Positions 18,465 to 28,338 of a DNA stretch of 64,000 nucleotides are shown piece by piece. The stretch spans positions 1,488,001 to 1,552,000 of the forward strand of contig NZ_CP063121.1 in the NCBI RefSeq assembly GCF_014931415.1, read 5' to 3'. The stretch comes from Haemophilus parainfluenzae (GTDB taxonomy: Bacteria > Pseudomonadota > Gammaproteobacteria > Enterobacterales > Pasteurellaceae). The notes under the pieces are model-generated. The model ran no database searches and was not told where the DNA came from. It worked only from the letters and a program-made list of their open reading frames with translations. The translations under genes were made by a program, and so were the position numbers. Every line of letters begins with the position of its first letter. Within the stretch, counting starts at the first letter, position 1.

Positions 18465-20756
18465 ATGAATCATGTTTTTAAAATTATTTGGAATACAGTA
18501 AACCAATGCTGGATTGCTGTTTCAGAACTAAGCAAATCTGTGGGTAAATCATCTCAAACCGATAAACGTAAAGCATTAAATGTAATCATTGGCGCTGCAG
18601 TTTTAGCAGGTGCAACTACAAGCGCGATGGCTGAAACTAATGTAGTATTAAATAATGATGGAAATATTGTTGGTGGAACTAATGTGAGTGCTGTAGCCGG
18701 AGTTGGTACAACAGGAGATTCTGTCGTTTTAGGCAAAAAAGCAAAATCAGAAGCAACAGAGAGCATTGTAATTGGTAATAACGTGACAAATAAAGCACGT
18801 TGGTCAATAACATTAGGAAATAATGCAACAAGTCAATCAGGATATGGTGTCACTCTTGGGGATCGCGCATCAAGTGGCACTGGTTCAAACTCGGTTGCTA
18901 TCGGTTTAATGGCAAAAACCTCTAATGAGAAAGCTGGGGGGAATAGTCAAACCGCAGTTGGTGTAGCATCTTATGCTGATGGTGAAGCAGCTTCAGCCTT
19001 TGGTGCAAATGCAAATGCAACCGGTTCAACCGCGACTGCTATTGGTCGAGCAGCGAAAGCTCTCGCAAAAAGTGCATCGGCTTTTGGGGATAGTGCATCC
19101 GCTTCTGCATGGGGGGCGACTGCATTAGGCCTTAGTGCATCTGCTAGAGCAGATAATTCTATTGCAGTGGGCTCAGCTGCAGTAACCGAGGGGCGAGGAT
19201 CAACAGCATTAGGAGGTCGTTCTTATGCAGGTGCTCAAAGTGCGACGGCTTTAGGTACCTTAGCTAATGCAAGTGCAATCGTTTCGACCGCTGTTGGTAA
19301 CGATGCGAAAGCGAGTGCTGTTGAAGCTTCTGCCTTAGGTAATGGTGCAAATGCAAGTGGAGGTGCTGCATTAGCTCTAGGAGCTAAATCCAATGCTTCA
19401 GCAACTAATGCACTTGCTATCGGACAAACAAGTAAAGCTTCTAAGATGAATGCTGTTGCTATTGGTCAAGCGAGTAATGCCTCTGCAGTTAATGCTATTG
19501 CTCTTGGTCAAGCGAGTAATGCCTCTGCAGTTAGTGCTGTTGTGATTGGTACTCAAGCTAAAGGTACGCATGAAAACTCTGTGACATTAGGTTCTTATTC
19601 AAGCAGCGCGGCTAATGATTTTGATCCGACAGCAAAAGCTTTATCTTCTTTTGATGATAAGGCGAAAGGTACAACAGTTAATTACAATGGTACTTTTTCA
19701 ACTCAAAAAGGTGCAGTATCTGTCGGTGATGGAAAACTTGTTCGCCAAATCCAAAACGTAGGTGCAGGTCGAATTACGGCTACTTCAAACGATGCCGTAA
19801 ATGGTAGCCAGTTATATCAAGCCTATTACAATGCGGGCTTTAACATTCAAAACAATGATAAAGAAACATCACGTATTAATACCCATGGCAAAGTGAATTT
19901 TGTAAATGGTGAAAATACCGAAGTCGTTGTAAAAGATGGTGAGAATGCAGCAGAAATTAAAGTGAATGCAAAAGACACTTCAGCATCAGTTGAAGCAGGT
20001 TCTGATGCAATTACTGTAACGGTGGGCGAACCAACCAAAGTTACTGGAAAAGACGGTATGACTGTAACCACAGTAACCAATTATAAAGTGGATCTCTCAC
20101 AAAAAACCAAAGATGAAATCAAAAATGCAGGTGGTCGTGGATTTAACGTGACTGCAAGTGCATCTGAAGGTACTGTTGTAAATGAAGTGGCAGAAGAAAC
20201 GGTTCAATCTACTGCAACAAAAATGGATAAATTGACACTTGATGCGGGTAAAAATATTAAATTAACCCACAAAAAAGGAAAAGTGTTAAGCGTTGCTGTG
20301 TCTGATACACCAACATTCAAAAATGTAACTACAACAGGTGACGTTAACGTTGGTGGTACAATCCATGCACATGGTGGATTAGATATGCACAATAATCGTA
20401 TTGTAAATGTGGCTGATCCTAAAGACCCAACTGATGCAGTAAATAAACGCTATGTTGATAATGCAGTGAAAAACATTAATAACAACATCAATCGTTTAGA
20501 CAACAAAATTGATCACGTTGATCGTCGTTTACGTGCAGGTATCGCAGGTGCGACAGCGATTTCTTTCTTACAACGTCCAAATGAAGCAGGTAAAAGCTTA
20601 GTTTCTGTTGGTGTAGGTGGTTATCGTAATGAAAATGCCATCGCAGTTGGTTATGGTCGAAATTCTGATAACAACAAAATTTCGATTAAAGTTGGTGCAA
20701 GTATCAATACCCGCAGTGATGTAAACTGGGGTGGTAGCATCGGTTATCAATGGTAA
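18465..20756 (+). CDS. Trimeric autotransporter adhesin with extended signal peptide
   Basis: A 763-residue type Vc autotransporter, a surface adhesin. It starts with the extended signal peptide MNHVFKIIWNTVNQCW (ESPR type), then a hydrophobic core and a likely cleavage after SAMA (about 57). The head (about 60-400) is a YadA-like array of roughly 14-residue repeats rich in Gly, Ala, Ser and Asn, such as AIGQASNASAVN. A neck with DAVNGSQLYQAY lies near 440, followed by a stalk with coiled coil near 670-690. The YadA anchor of about 70 residues ends in Trp. The leader carries an 11-bp tandem repeat and an inverted repeat. The ligand cannot be told from sequence. Confidence 0.95.
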   Translation: MNHVFKIIWNTVNQCWIAVSELSKSVGKSSQTDKRKALNVIIGAAVLAGATTSAMAETNVVLNNDGNIVGGTNVSAVAGVGTTGDSVVLGKKAKSEATESIVIGNNVTNKARWSITLGNNATSQSGYGVTLGDRASSGTGSNSVAIGLMAKTSNEKAGGNSQTAVGVASYADGEAASAFGANANATGSTATAIGRAAKALAKSASAFGDSASASAWGATALGLSASARADNSIAVGSAAVTEGRGSTALGGRSYAGAQSATALGTLANASAIVSTAVGNDAKASAVEASALGNGANASGGAALALGAKSNASATNALAIGQTSKASKMNAVAIGQASNASAVNAIALGQASNASAVSAVVIGTQAKGTHENSVTLGSYSSSAANDFDPTAKALSSFDDKAKGTTVNYNGTFSTQKGAVSVGDGKLVRQIQNVGAGRITATSNDAVNGSQLYQAYYNAGFNIQNNDKETSRINTHGKVNFVNGENTEVVVKDGENAAEIKVNAKDTSASVEAGSDAITVTVGEPTKVTGKDGMTVTTVTNYKVDLSQKTKDEIKNAGGRGFNVTASASEGTVVNEVAEETVQSTATKMDKLTLDAGKNIKLTHKKGKVLSVAVSDTPTFKNVTTTGDVNVGGTIHAHGGLDMHNNRIVNVADPKDPTDAVNKRYVDNAVKNINNNINRLDNKIDHVDRRLRAGIAGATAISFLQRPNEAGKSLVSVGVGGYRNENAIAVGYGRNSDNNKISIKVGASINTRSDVNWGGSIGYQW
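19462..19545 (+). repeat. 42-bp tandem duplication inside adhesin head
   Basis: Two neighbouring 42-bp units begin TTGGTCAAGCGAGTAATGCC at 19462 and 19504; the first 30 bases are identical. Each encodes one 14-residue head repeat. Near-identity at DNA level points to recent duplication, so head length may vary between strains. Confidence 0.75.
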
Positions 20757-20770
20757 TTGTTTGATAAAAA

Positions 20771-20797
20771 GGCAGAGTAAAATCTGCCTTTTCTTTT
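20771..20797 (+). terminator. Terminator after the first adhesin gene
   Basis: GGCAGA-GTAAAA-TCTGCC flanked by A-run and TTTTCTTTT. Confidence 0.85.
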
Positions 20798-20811
20798 GTT
20801 ATCTTGAGATG

Positions 20812-20850
20812 AAAAAAGTGCGGTCAAATTCGACTGCACTTTTTGTTTTT
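20812..20850 (-). terminator. Terminator after aspC (uptake-signal type)
   Basis: AAAAGTGCGGTC (20814-20825) pairs with GACTGCACTTTT (20832-20843), one G-U pair; T-runs lie on both sides. It can act on either strand. Confidence 0.8.
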
Positions 20851-20855
20851 ATTGA

Positions 20856-22046
20856 TTAAAGCACTTTGACAATACTTTCACATAAATAACGAATATTGTC
20901 TTCAGTGATACCAGCCACATTAATACGACCAGAACGAACCGCGTAAATCGCAAATTCTTCTTTTAAGCGATCAACTTGTTCAGGTGATAAGCCACTGAAA
21001 GAGAACATACCGTTTTGTTCCATGATAAAGCTGAAATCTTGTTCTGCACCATATTCTTTTAATAACTGAACGAATAAATGACGCATTTTTTTGATGCGTT
21101 CACGCATTTCAGTCAATTCATTTTCCCATTCTTGACGAAGTTGTGGATCATTTAACACCGTTGCTACAGTTGCACCACCGTGAGATGCTGGGTTAGAGTA
21201 GAGGGTACGAATAATTGATTTTACTTGTGTTAATGCAGTTGAAGCAATTTCTGCATTTTCAGCGACAAGCGTAAAGGCACCTACACGCTCATTGTATAAA
21301 CCAAAGTTTTTAGAGAATGAGCTCGCCACTAATAATTCTTTATGGTTTGCCGCAAAAGCACGTAAACCGTAAGCATCTTGATCTAAGCCATTGGCTAAAC
21401 CTTGATAAGCAAAGTCAAAGAGTGGTAACCAGCCGTTTTTCGCTGAAAGCGCGGCTAATTCTTGCCATTGCTCAGGAGTTGGGTCAATACCGGTTGGGTT
21501 GTGGCAGCAACCGTGTAAAAGCACCACATCACCTTCGCTTGCTTGGCTTAAATCTTCAAGTAAATGTTCCCAGTCAAGGGCTTTGCGTTCAGCATCATAA
21601 TAACGATATTCACGAATCGTCATGCCCACCGCATTGAAAATGGCATTGTGGTTTGGCCATGTTGGTGTACTAATCCACACATTTTGTGCTTTGGTTTGGC
21701 GTTTAATGAATTCCGCAGCAATGCGTAATGCACCTGTGCCCCCTAAGCTTTGCGCAGTTCTTGCACGGTTTGCTTTAATGACTTCTGAATCTTTACCAAA
21801 AAGGAGTTCTTTTGTGCGTTCGTTATAATCTGCAATACCATCGATAGTCAGATAGTTTTTCGTTTTTTCGTTATCAAATAAGCGTTTTTCGGCTTCTTTT
21901 ACCGCACGCATAATCGGCGTTGTACCTTGTGCATCTTTATAAACGCCAATACCTAAATTGATTTTATTTTCACGTGTTTCAGATTTGAATGCTTCGCCTA
22001 AGCCTAAGATAGGATCGGCCGGAGCCGCTTTGATATGTTCAAACAT
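20856..22046 (-). CDS. aspC: Aspartate/aromatic aminotransferase
   Basis: A 396-residue fold-type I PLP enzyme of the AspC/TyrB subfamily, interconverting aspartate and oxaloacetate with glutamate/2-oxoglutarate. It begins [20 protein letters not shown] as E. coli AspC does. The substrate loop [15 protein letters not shown], the PLP lysine in [16 protein letters not shown] and the Arg near the C-terminus ([12 protein letters not shown]) are visible. It is monocistronic with its own terminator. Whether aspartate or aromatic substrates are preferred cannot be read from the sequence. Confidence 0.95.
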   Translation of the reverse strand: MFEHIKAAPADPILGLGEAFKSETRENKINLGIGVYKDAQGTTPIMRAVKEAEKRLFDNEKTKNYLTIDGIADYNERTKELLFGKDSEVIKANRARTAQSLGGTGALRIAAEFIKRQTKAQNVWISTPTWPNHNAIFNAVGMTIREYRYYDAERKALDWEHLLEDLSQASEGDVVLLHGCCHNPTGIDPTPEQWQELAALSAKNGWLPLFDFAYQGLANGLDQDAYGLRAFAANHKELLVASSFSKNFGLYNERVGAFTLVAENAEIASTALTQVKSIIRTLYSNPASHGGATVATVLNDPQLRQEWENELTEMRERIKKMRHLFVQLLKEYGAEQDFSFIMEQNGMFSFSGLSPEQVDRLKEEFAIYAVRSGRINVAGITEDNIRYLCESIVKVL

Positions 22047-22118
22047 AGCTTTTCCTTATGTATGTGTTGTGAGATAAATAACTTATACTTCAGTCAATGG
22101 ATTTTATCAAGAAGAACC

Positions 22119-22173
22119 TAATAAAAATCAACCGCACTTTGATGTTTTTAGATATTCATCAAAAAGTGCGGTT
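22119..22173 (-). terminator. Terminator after purK
   Basis: AACCGCACTTT plus GATG (22130-22144) pairs with CATC plus AAAGTGCGGTT (22157-22173, two-base bulge). The minus-strand tail is TGATTTTTATTAG. Built from two inverted uptake signals. Confidence 0.75.
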
Positions 22174-22183
22174 GTTTTTTCGA

Positions 22184-23272
22184 TTATTTTAATTTCTCAA
22201 TCGCCCAATTTAAACCGGATTGATAGTCTTCAGGGAGTTCGTGGCGAAGTTTTTCGAGCTGTTGAATAATGACCGTTTTATCAGGATGCGTAATATTGAT
22301 ATGACCTAATTTCCGACCTGGACGAACTTCCTTACCATACCAATGTAACTGAGAGAAAGGCGTATTCAACCATTGCGGATTATGTTCTGTACCAATTAAA
22401 TTAACCATGACACTTGGTGCAATGGGTTGTAATGACGGAGTGGGTAAATCTAATAAGGCTCGCAGATGCAATTCAAATTGACTAATAGCGCAACCTAATT
22501 GTGTCCAATGGCCACTGTTATGCACACGAGGGGCAAGCTCATTAATTAATAATTTATTCCCCACAACAAAGCATTCCATTGCCATTACACCCACATATTC
22601 AAGTTTATCCATGATTTTTCCGAGCATAGACTCAGCCTGAATTTGTTGGTTTTGTTGTTGAGGGAATGAAATGTCTGTCACACTGTAACGTAAAATACCA
22701 TTTTGCTGTAGGTTATGAGTTACTGGATAGAAACGTTTTTCACCATTTTTAAATCTTGCGCCTACGATAGACACTTCATAATCAAAAGGAATGAATTTTT
22801 CTGCGATAACTTCACCGAATAAATCGTCCGTAATATCATGTTGATTATTTTCAGTGATAATCCATTGGCCGCGACCGTCATAACCACCGGTACGACGTTT
22901 TACCACGACTTTTTCGCCTACGTTTTTAAATACTTCAGGCCATTGCGTTTTATCTTTTAATAAACACCATGGCGAGGTAGAGAGATTGAGTTCATCCAGT
23001 AAAGACTTTTGGGTAAAACGATCAGCCAATAAGCCAAAAACATTCTGATTAACGAAATTTTTATGATGACCTAATAATTCGGTCAAAGGTGTTTTTTCCC
23101 AACGTTCAATTTCTGCAGTAATAATGGCATCTTTAGGTAAATCAAATACAGGTGCATTAAACTCAAGCGGTTGAACATGAATGTCTAATGGTGCACCGGC
23201 GTAACGTAACATTCTGCCAAGTTGACCATTACCGAGTACATAAACAGTAGGATATAGGGTAGAGTTTTGCAT
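22184..23272 (-). CDS. purK: N5-carboxyaminoimidazole ribonucleotide synthase
   Basis: PurK carboxylates AIR to N5-CAIR with ATP and bicarbonate in purine synthesis. The 362-residue ATP-grasp protein starts MQNSTLYPTVYVLGNGQLGRML at 23272; the frame is open to a TTG at 23287 but the family begins here. VVKRRTGGYDGRGQW (ATP loop), the acidic pair ECFV and NELAPRVHNSGHWT are visible. It lies 71 bases downstream of purE, across an uptake-signal hairpin. Confidence 0.95.
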   Translation of the reverse strand: MQNSTLYPTVYVLGNGQLGRMLRYAGAPLDIHVQPLEFNAPVFDLPKDAIITAEIERWEKTPLTELLGHHKNFVNQNVFGLLADRFTQKSLLDELNLSTSPWCLLKDKTQWPEVFKNVGEKVVVKRRTGGYDGRGQWIITENNQHDITDDLFGEVIAEKFIPFDYEVSIVGARFKNGEKRFYPVTHNLQQNGILRYSVTDISFPQQQNQQIQAESMLGKIMDKLEYVGVMAMECFVVGNKLLINELAPRVHNSGHWTQLGCAISQFELHLRALLDLPTPSLQPIAPSVMVNLIGTEHNPQWLNTPFSQLHWYGKEVRPGRKLGHINITHPDKTVIIQQLEKLRHELPEDYQSGLNWAIEKLK

Positions 23273-23293
23273 AAAATTTCTCATCAAATCTAG

Positions 23294-23326
23294 CTAAAAA
23301 AACAACCGCACTTTGAAAAGTGCGGT
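23294..23326 (-). terminator. Terminator-like hairpin between purE and purK
   Basis: ACCGCACTTT (23305-23314) and AAAGTGCGGT (23317-23326) are perfect inverted uptake signals. On the minus strand the hairpin is followed by TTGTTTTTTT, a normal terminator tail, yet it lies inside the apparent operon. Confidence 0.7.
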
Positions 23327-23342
23327 CAAATTTTAAGGTATT

Positions 23343-23837
23343 TTATATACGTGGATCAGGATTATCCAATACCATATTGGTTTGATTTTCGCGGAATACA
23401 TGTAGGCGAGCGAATAACGCATTATCCCAACCTGCAAGAATTTGTGCGGCGAGTAATCCTGCATTAGCAGCACCAGCAGGGCCAATCGCTAAGGTACCGA
23501 CAGGAATGCCCTTAGGCATTTGCACGATAGAATAGAGACTATCAACACCACTTAACATCGAGCTTTTAACAGGTACCCCAAGAACTGGCACAAGTGTTTT
23601 GGCTGCAATCATACCCGGTAAATGCGCTGCACCACCTGCACCCGCAATAATCACTTTGTAACCATTCTTTTGTGCATTTTCGGCAAATTCAAACAGCTTG
23701 TCAGGGGTACGATGTGCGGAAACCACTTCAACGTGATATGCCACATTGAGTTCATCTAAAATTTGAGTTGCTTCTTGCATGGTCGCCCAATCGCTTTTTG
23801 AGCCCATAACAATGGCAATTTGTGCGGTATTTGACAT
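23343..23837 (-). CDS. purE: N5-carboxyaminoimidazole ribonucleotide mutase
   Basis: PurE (class I) moves the carboxyl group of N5-CAIR to give CAIR. The 164-residue protein shows [11 protein letters not shown] (phosphate binding), [15 protein letters not shown] with the catalytic His, and [17 protein letters not shown]. It is the first gene of purEK, read from a promoter overlapped by a PurR-like box. Confidence 0.97.
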   Translation of the reverse strand: MSNTAQIAIVMGSKSDWATMQEATQILDELNVAYHVEVVSAHRTPDKLFEFAENAQKNGYKVIIAGAGGAAHLPGMIAAKTLVPVLGVPVKSSMLSGVDSLYSIVQMPKGIPVGTLAIGPAGAANAGLLAAQILAGWDNALFARLHVFRENQTNMVLDNPDPRI

Positions 23838-23872
23838 ATTTTCAAAAATTTATCTGATAAAAAACGATGCGT

Positions 23873-23912
23873 AGAATAGCATATTTGTCTACTTTTAAGC
23901 AATCGTTTGCTA
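23873..23912 (-). promoter_or_regulatory. purE promoter with PurR-like box
   Basis: Minus strand: TTGCTT (23902-23897), 18 bases, TATTCT (23878-23873). The palindromic AAGCAATCGTTTGCTA (23897-23912) has the PurR core GCAA-CG-TTGC and covers the -35 box, consistent with repression by purine-loaded PurR. Confidence 0.7.
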
Positions 23913-23998
23913 TGCGGTAAAGGCTGAAAATTCCATTGCAAGTTTTGTCATAAAATCTTATCCTAATATGAGTTTTTTTCTTAGAAATAGAGCAGATT

Positions 23999-26608
23999 AT
24001 GTTAGCTAAAGCGAAATATAGAAAAGATTACAAACAACCTGATTTTACGGTTACGGATATTTTCCTTGATTTTCAATTAGATCCTAACCATACCGTTGTT
24101 ACAGCAAAGACAACCTTCCAACGTTTAAATGATGAAGCCACACATCTACGATTAGATGGTCATGGTTTCCAATTTGCCTCCATTAAATTCAATGGCGAAG
24201 ATTTCAAACATTATCATCAAGACAATGAAAGCTTAACATTAGATTTAACCAATCAAACTGCAGGCAATTTTGAACTTGAAATTGTGACAAATCTTGAGCC
24301 AGCACAAAACACTTCTTTACAAGGGCTTTATCAATCTGGCGAGGGCATTTGTACACAATGTGAAGCAGAAGGTTTCCGTCAAATCACCTATATGCTTGAC
24401 CGTCCAGATGTATTGGCGCGCTATACAACCAAAATTACTGCAGATAAGACTAAATATCCTTACTTGCTTTCTAATGGTAACCGCATTGCAAGTGGTGAGT
24501 TAGAGGATGGTCGTCATTGGGTTGAATGGAATGACCCATTTCCGAAACCAAGCTATTTATTCGCTTTAGTGGCTGGTGATTTTGATTTATTACAAGATAC
24601 CTTTACGACAAAAAGTGGTCGTGAAGTAGCTTTAGAGCTTTATGTTGACCGTGGCAATCTTGATCGTGCTTCTTGGGCTATGGAAAGTCTGAAAAAAGCG
24701 ATGAAATGGGATGAAGACCGTTTCAATTTAGAATACGACTTAGATATTTACATGATTGTTGCCGTGGATTTCTTCAATATGGGTGCCATGGAAAATAAAG
24801 GGTTGAATATTTTTAACTCCAAATTTGTGTTGGCAAATCCACAAACCGCAACCGATGATGATTATCTCGCCATTGAAAGCGTGATTGCACACGAATATTT
24901 CCATAACTGGACAGGAAACCGTGTAACTTGCCGTGATTGGTTCCAATTAAGTTTGAAAGAAGGTTTAACAGTTTTCCGTGATCAAGAATTTTCATCTGAT
25001 ACGGGCTCTCGTGCCGTTAATCGCATTAATAACGTGAAATTCTTACGTACGGTACAATTTGCCGAAGATGCAAGCCCAATGTCACACCCAATTCGCCCTG
25101 AAAAAGTCATTGAAATGAATAACTTCTATACCGTGACCGTATATGAAAAAGGGGCAGAAGTGATTCGTATGTTGCACACCTTATTAGGTGAACAAGGTTT
25201 CCAAAAAGGGATGCAACTTTATATTGCAGAAAATGACGGTAAAGCGGCAACCTGTGAAGATTTTGTTTCCGCAATGGAACGTGCGAATGATGTTGATTTA
25301 GCACAATTCCGCCGTTGGTATAGCCAATCAGGTACGCCAGAACTATTGATTAGCGATGCTTATGATGAACAAACTCATACTTATCGTTTAACCGTTTCGC
25401 AATCTACGCCGCCAACTGCGGACCAAATGGAAAAAGTAAACTTACATATTCCATTGAAGATTGCACTTTATGATGCCAAAGGCACCAAACAAATGTTACA
25501 GCATAACGGTGAGTTGCTAAGCGATGTGCTAAATGTGACAGAAAAAGACCAAGTGTTTGAGTTCCATGGTATTTATGGTCGCCCAATTCCTGCGTTATTA
25601 TGTGATTTCTCTGCACCGGTGAAACTCGATTATGATTACACCACAGAGCAGTTATTAGGTTTACTTAAATTTGCGGATAACCAATTTGCTCGTTGGGATG
25701 CGGCACAAATGCTGTTTACTCAAGAATTGCGTCGTAACGTGGCTCATTTCCAACAAGGTGAAGCCTTTGACATTTCACCTGATGTTTTAACCGCACTTGC
25801 ACATGTATTGGAAAATTACGAACAGGATATCGAATTAGCTACATTAATTCTAACCTTGCCAAAAGACATTGAGTTTGCAGAAAGCTTTAAAACGATTGAT
25901 CCAGATGGCATTGCAGCCGCAAGAGAATTTATGTTGGTGCAAATTGCAGAATACTTGAAAGAAGATTTATTGCGTATTTACACCCATATTCGTCTTGAAG
26001 ATTATCGAGTAACACAAGAAGATATTGCCTTACGAGCAATGCGTAATCTGTGTTTAAGTTATTTGGCTTACACTAATCTTGGCAACAATATCGTTCAAAA
26101 ACATTACAATAATGCCAATAATATGACTGATACGTTGGCTGCATTAAATATGGCTACTAAAGCGGCATTACCTTGTCGTGATGCCTTGTTAGCAGATTTT
26201 GAACAAAAATGGCAATATGACGGCTTAGTCATGGATAAATGGTTTGCTTTACAAGCAACTCGCCCTGATGAAAATGTATTGGAAATTGTACAAGTACTAA
26301 TGGATCATCCAAGTTTTAACTTCAACAATCCAAACCGTTTACGTTCATTAGTGGGTAGCTTTGCAAATCACAACTTAAAAGCATTCCATCATATTAGTGG
26401 TTCTGGCTATCGTTTCTTAACAGATGTTTTAATTCGTTTAAATGAAACAAATCCACAAGTGGCTGCGCGTTTAATTGAGCCATTAATTCGTTTCTCTCGT
26501 TTTGATGCTCAACGCCAAACCTTAATGAAACGCGCTTTAGAACGATTAAGTGCTGTTGAAGATCTTTCAAAAGATTTATTTGAGAAGATTGAAAAAGCCT
26601 TGCAATAA
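23999..26608 (+). CDS. pepN: Aminopeptidase N
   Basis: A cytoplasmic M1 zinc metallopeptidase of 869 residues that removes N-terminal residues from peptides. The exopeptidase motif GAMEN lies near 262-266, the zinc site HEYFHNWTGNR begins at His298 (His298/His302 as ligands) with the third ligand Glu in the following helix, and the C-terminal helical PepN-type domain runs to the end. Length matches E. coli PepN. It is divergent from purE and starts without a strong ribosome site (AGAGCAG). An inverted uptake-signal pair follows it. Confidence 0.96.
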   Translation: MLAKAKYRKDYKQPDFTVTDIFLDFQLDPNHTVVTAKTTFQRLNDEATHLRLDGHGFQFASIKFNGEDFKHYHQDNESLTLDLTNQTAGNFELEIVTNLEPAQNTSLQGLYQSGEGICTQCEAEGFRQITYMLDRPDVLARYTTKITADKTKYPYLLSNGNRIASGELEDGRHWVEWNDPFPKPSYLFALVAGDFDLLQDTFTTKSGREVALELYVDRGNLDRASWAMESLKKAMKWDEDRFNLEYDLDIYMIVAVDFFNMGAMENKGLNIFNSKFVLANPQTATDDDYLAIESVIAHEYFHNWTGNRVTCRDWFQLSLKEGLTVFRDQEFSSDTGSRAVNRINNVKFLRTVQFAEDASPMSHPIRPEKVIEMNNFYTVTVYEKGAEVIRMLHTLLGEQGFQKGMQLYIAENDGKAATCEDFVSAMERANDVDLAQFRRWYSQSGTPELLISDAYDEQTHTYRLTVSQSTPPTADQMEKVNLHIPLKIALYDAKGTKQMLQHNGELLSDVLNVTEKDQVFEFHGIYGRPIPALLCDFSAPVKLDYDYTTEQLLGLLKFADNQFARWDAAQMLFTQELRRNVAHFQQGEAFDISPDVLTALAHVLENYEQDIELATLILTLPKDIEFAESFKTIDPDGIAAAREFMLVQIAEYLKEDLLRIYTHIRLEDYRVTQEDIALRAMRNLCLSYLAYTNLGNNIVQKHYNNANNMTDTLAALNMATKAALPCRDALLADFEQKWQYDGLVMDKWFALQATRPDENVLEIVQVLMDHPSFNFNNPNRLRSLVGSFANHNLKAFHHISGSGYRFLTDVLIRLNETNPQVAARLIEPLIRFSRFDAQRQTLMKRALERLSAVEDLSKDLFEKIEKALQ

Positions 26609-26613
26609 AACAA

Positions 26614-26641
26614 AAAGTGCGGTTAATTTTGACCGCACTTT
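26614..26641. repeat. Inverted uptake-signal pair between pepN and pyrD
   Basis: AAAGTGCGGT and ACCGCACTTT separated by eight bases. The plus-strand tail is CCATTT, so it is a weak terminator at best; pyrD starts 37 bases later. Confidence 0.8.
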
Positions 26642-26677
26642 CCATTTACAGTGAACTATCCTGAGAGATAAACGAGT

Positions 26678-27697
26678 ATGTATTCTTTGATCCGTAAAGC
26701 CATCTTTTCCCTTGATCCTGAAACTGCCCATGATTTAGTGATTAAATCATTGCATTTAGCGGGTAAATCGCCTTTTCAATTTTTATTGAAGCAACTTTTG
26801 GCCTGTCCACAAGGTACGCCTAAGCAAGTGATGGGCATTACCTTTAAAAATCCTATTGGGTTAGCAGCGGGGGCAGATAAAAATGCCGAAGCCATTGATG
26901 GATTTGGTGCGATGGGATTTGGTTTTATTGAAGTCGGTACAGTTACGCCTTTAGCGCAAGAGGGAAATGCGAAACCTCGTCAATTCCGTTTAGTGGAAGG
27001 GGAAGGGATTATTAACCGTAATGGATTCAATAATTATGGCATTGATTATGCGATTGAGAATGTTAAAAAGGCAAAATTTGATGGCGTAGTTGGGATTAAT
27101 ATTGGCAAAAATAAAGTTACACCGCTTGAAAAGGGTAAAGATGATTACTTATTTTGCTTAAATAAAGCCTATAACTATGCGGATTATATTACGGTAAATA
27201 TTTCATCACCGAACACTCCGGATTTACGCCAATTACAGTATGGTGATTACTTTGATGATTTATTGCAAAGTATAAAACAGCGTCAAAAAGTATTAGCTGA
27301 GCAATATAACAAATATGTACCGATTGCAGTAAAAATCGCACCTGATTTATCCGAGAGCGAACTCGTTCAAATTGCAGATACGTTACTTCGTCATCAAATG
27401 GATGGGGTAATTGCGACTAACACGACCATTTCACGCGACAACGTCACAGGTTTGAAAAATGCGGAACAACAAGGCGGCTTAAGTGGAAAACCGTTACAGC
27501 AGAAAAGTACAGAAATTATTCGAAGATTGCATCAAGAACTGAAAGGGCAAATCCCGATTATTGGGAGTGGTGGTATTGATGGTGTACAAAATGCACAAGA
27601 GAAAATTGAAGCGGGAGCAGAATTGTTACAAGTTTATTCGGGCTTGATTTATCACGGTCCAAGCTTAGTTAAAGGCTTGGTTCAGGCGATTAAGTAA
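26678..27697 (+). CDS. pyrD: Dihydroorotate dehydrogenase (quinone), class 2
   Basis: A membrane-associated flavoenzyme oxidising dihydroorotate to orotate with quinones, step four of pyrimidine synthesis. The 339-residue protein has the N-terminal class 2 helices (about 1-45), [17 protein letters not shown], the catalytic Ser in [14 protein letters not shown], and the FMN phosphate site [11 protein letters not shown]. It leads a short run of closely spaced plus-strand genes with the S51-like gene and the PHP nuclease. Confidence 0.96.
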   Translation: MYSLIRKAIFSLDPETAHDLVIKSLHLAGKSPFQFLLKQLLACPQGTPKQVMGITFKNPIGLAAGADKNAEAIDGFGAMGFGFIEVGTVTPLAQEGNAKPRQFRLVEGEGIINRNGFNNYGIDYAIENVKKAKFDGVVGINIGKNKVTPLEKGKDDYLFCLNKAYNYADYITVNISSPNTPDLRQLQYGDYFDDLLQSIKQRQKVLAEQYNKYVPIAVKIAPDLSESELVQIADTLLRHQMDGVIATNTTISRDNVTGLKNAEQQGGLSGKPLQQKSTEIIRRLHQELKGQIPIIGSGGIDGVQNAQEKIEAGAELLQVYSGLIYHGPSLVKGLVQAIK

Positions 27698-27709
27698 GAG
27701 AGAAATAAT

Positions 27710-28330
27710 ATGAAAACATTATTTCTAGCCTCTTATTTTGCAGGCGTAGAAAATCTTTTCAGACAATTTTTAAAACAGCATTTTTTATTACATAAAGTGC
27801 TATTTATTCCTACTGCTGGTAATGTTGAAAGCTATGTTGAATACATCAATGAGGCAAAAGATATTTTTCATAAATTAGGTTTTGAAGTCGATGTTTTGGA
27901 TATCGCCCAAGAAACAGAAGAGATCATTAAAGAGAAATTAAATTATACGCCGAGCCTTTATGTTTCCGGTGGTAATACTTTTTATCTATTACAAGAGTTG
28001 AAAAGAAAGCATTTATTACCACATATAAAAAAACGAATTGATGAGGGTATGCTTTACCTTGGTGAATCTGCCGGTGCTATTATTACCGCCAGTGACATCG
28101 AGTATAATCAAATTATGGATGACAAAAATATAGCTATCGATTTGACCAATTATTCAGCTTTAAATTTAGTCGATTTTGCAATTATTCCACATTATGGTGA
28201 GTTTCCTTTTGAAGAGAGTTCAAAGAAAACTGTTCAGATCTATCAACCCAAATTGAATTTACTCCCTTTAACAAATAGCCAAGCTGTAATTGTTGATGAA
28301 GATAATTACACTATTCAAACTAATTTATAG
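27710..28330 (+). CDS. Peptidase S51 / type 1 glutamine-amidotransferase-like protein
   Basis: A 206-residue protein of the S51 (dipeptidase E) fold. VLFIPTAGN (about 30-38), YVSGGNTFYLLQ (84-95) and the nucleophile elbow GESAGAI with Ser120 are visible, and IIPHYGEF may supply the active-site His. Cyanophycinase and PepE share this architecture; substrate specificity is not readable. The gene is more AT-rich than its neighbours and sits 12 bases after pyrD and 8 before the PHP gene, so it looks like an insertion into an older gene pair. I have not assigned it as PepE because the flanking residues differ. Confidence 0.75.
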   Translation: MKTLFLASYFAGVENLFRQFLKQHFLLHKVLFIPTAGNVESYVEYINEAKDIFHKLGFEVDVLDIAQETEEIIKEKLNYTPSLYVSGGNTFYLLQELKRKHLLPHIKKRIDEGMLYLGESAGAIITASDIEYNQIMDDKNIAIDLTNYSALNLVDFAIIPHYGEFPFEESSKKTVQIYQPKLNLLPLTNSQAVIVDEDNYTIQTNL

Positions 28331-28338
28331 GAAAGCCG

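Noticed and set aside
18554-18766. Antisense open frames within the first adhesin (also 19847-20080 and 20204-20392)
   Set aside because: Repetitive Ala/Ser/Thr codons leave long open frames on the other strand; composition is an artefact of the head and stalk repeats.
26614-26641. Inverted uptake signals after pepN as a terminator
   Set aside because: No T-run follows on the plus strand, so it is listed only as a repeat.
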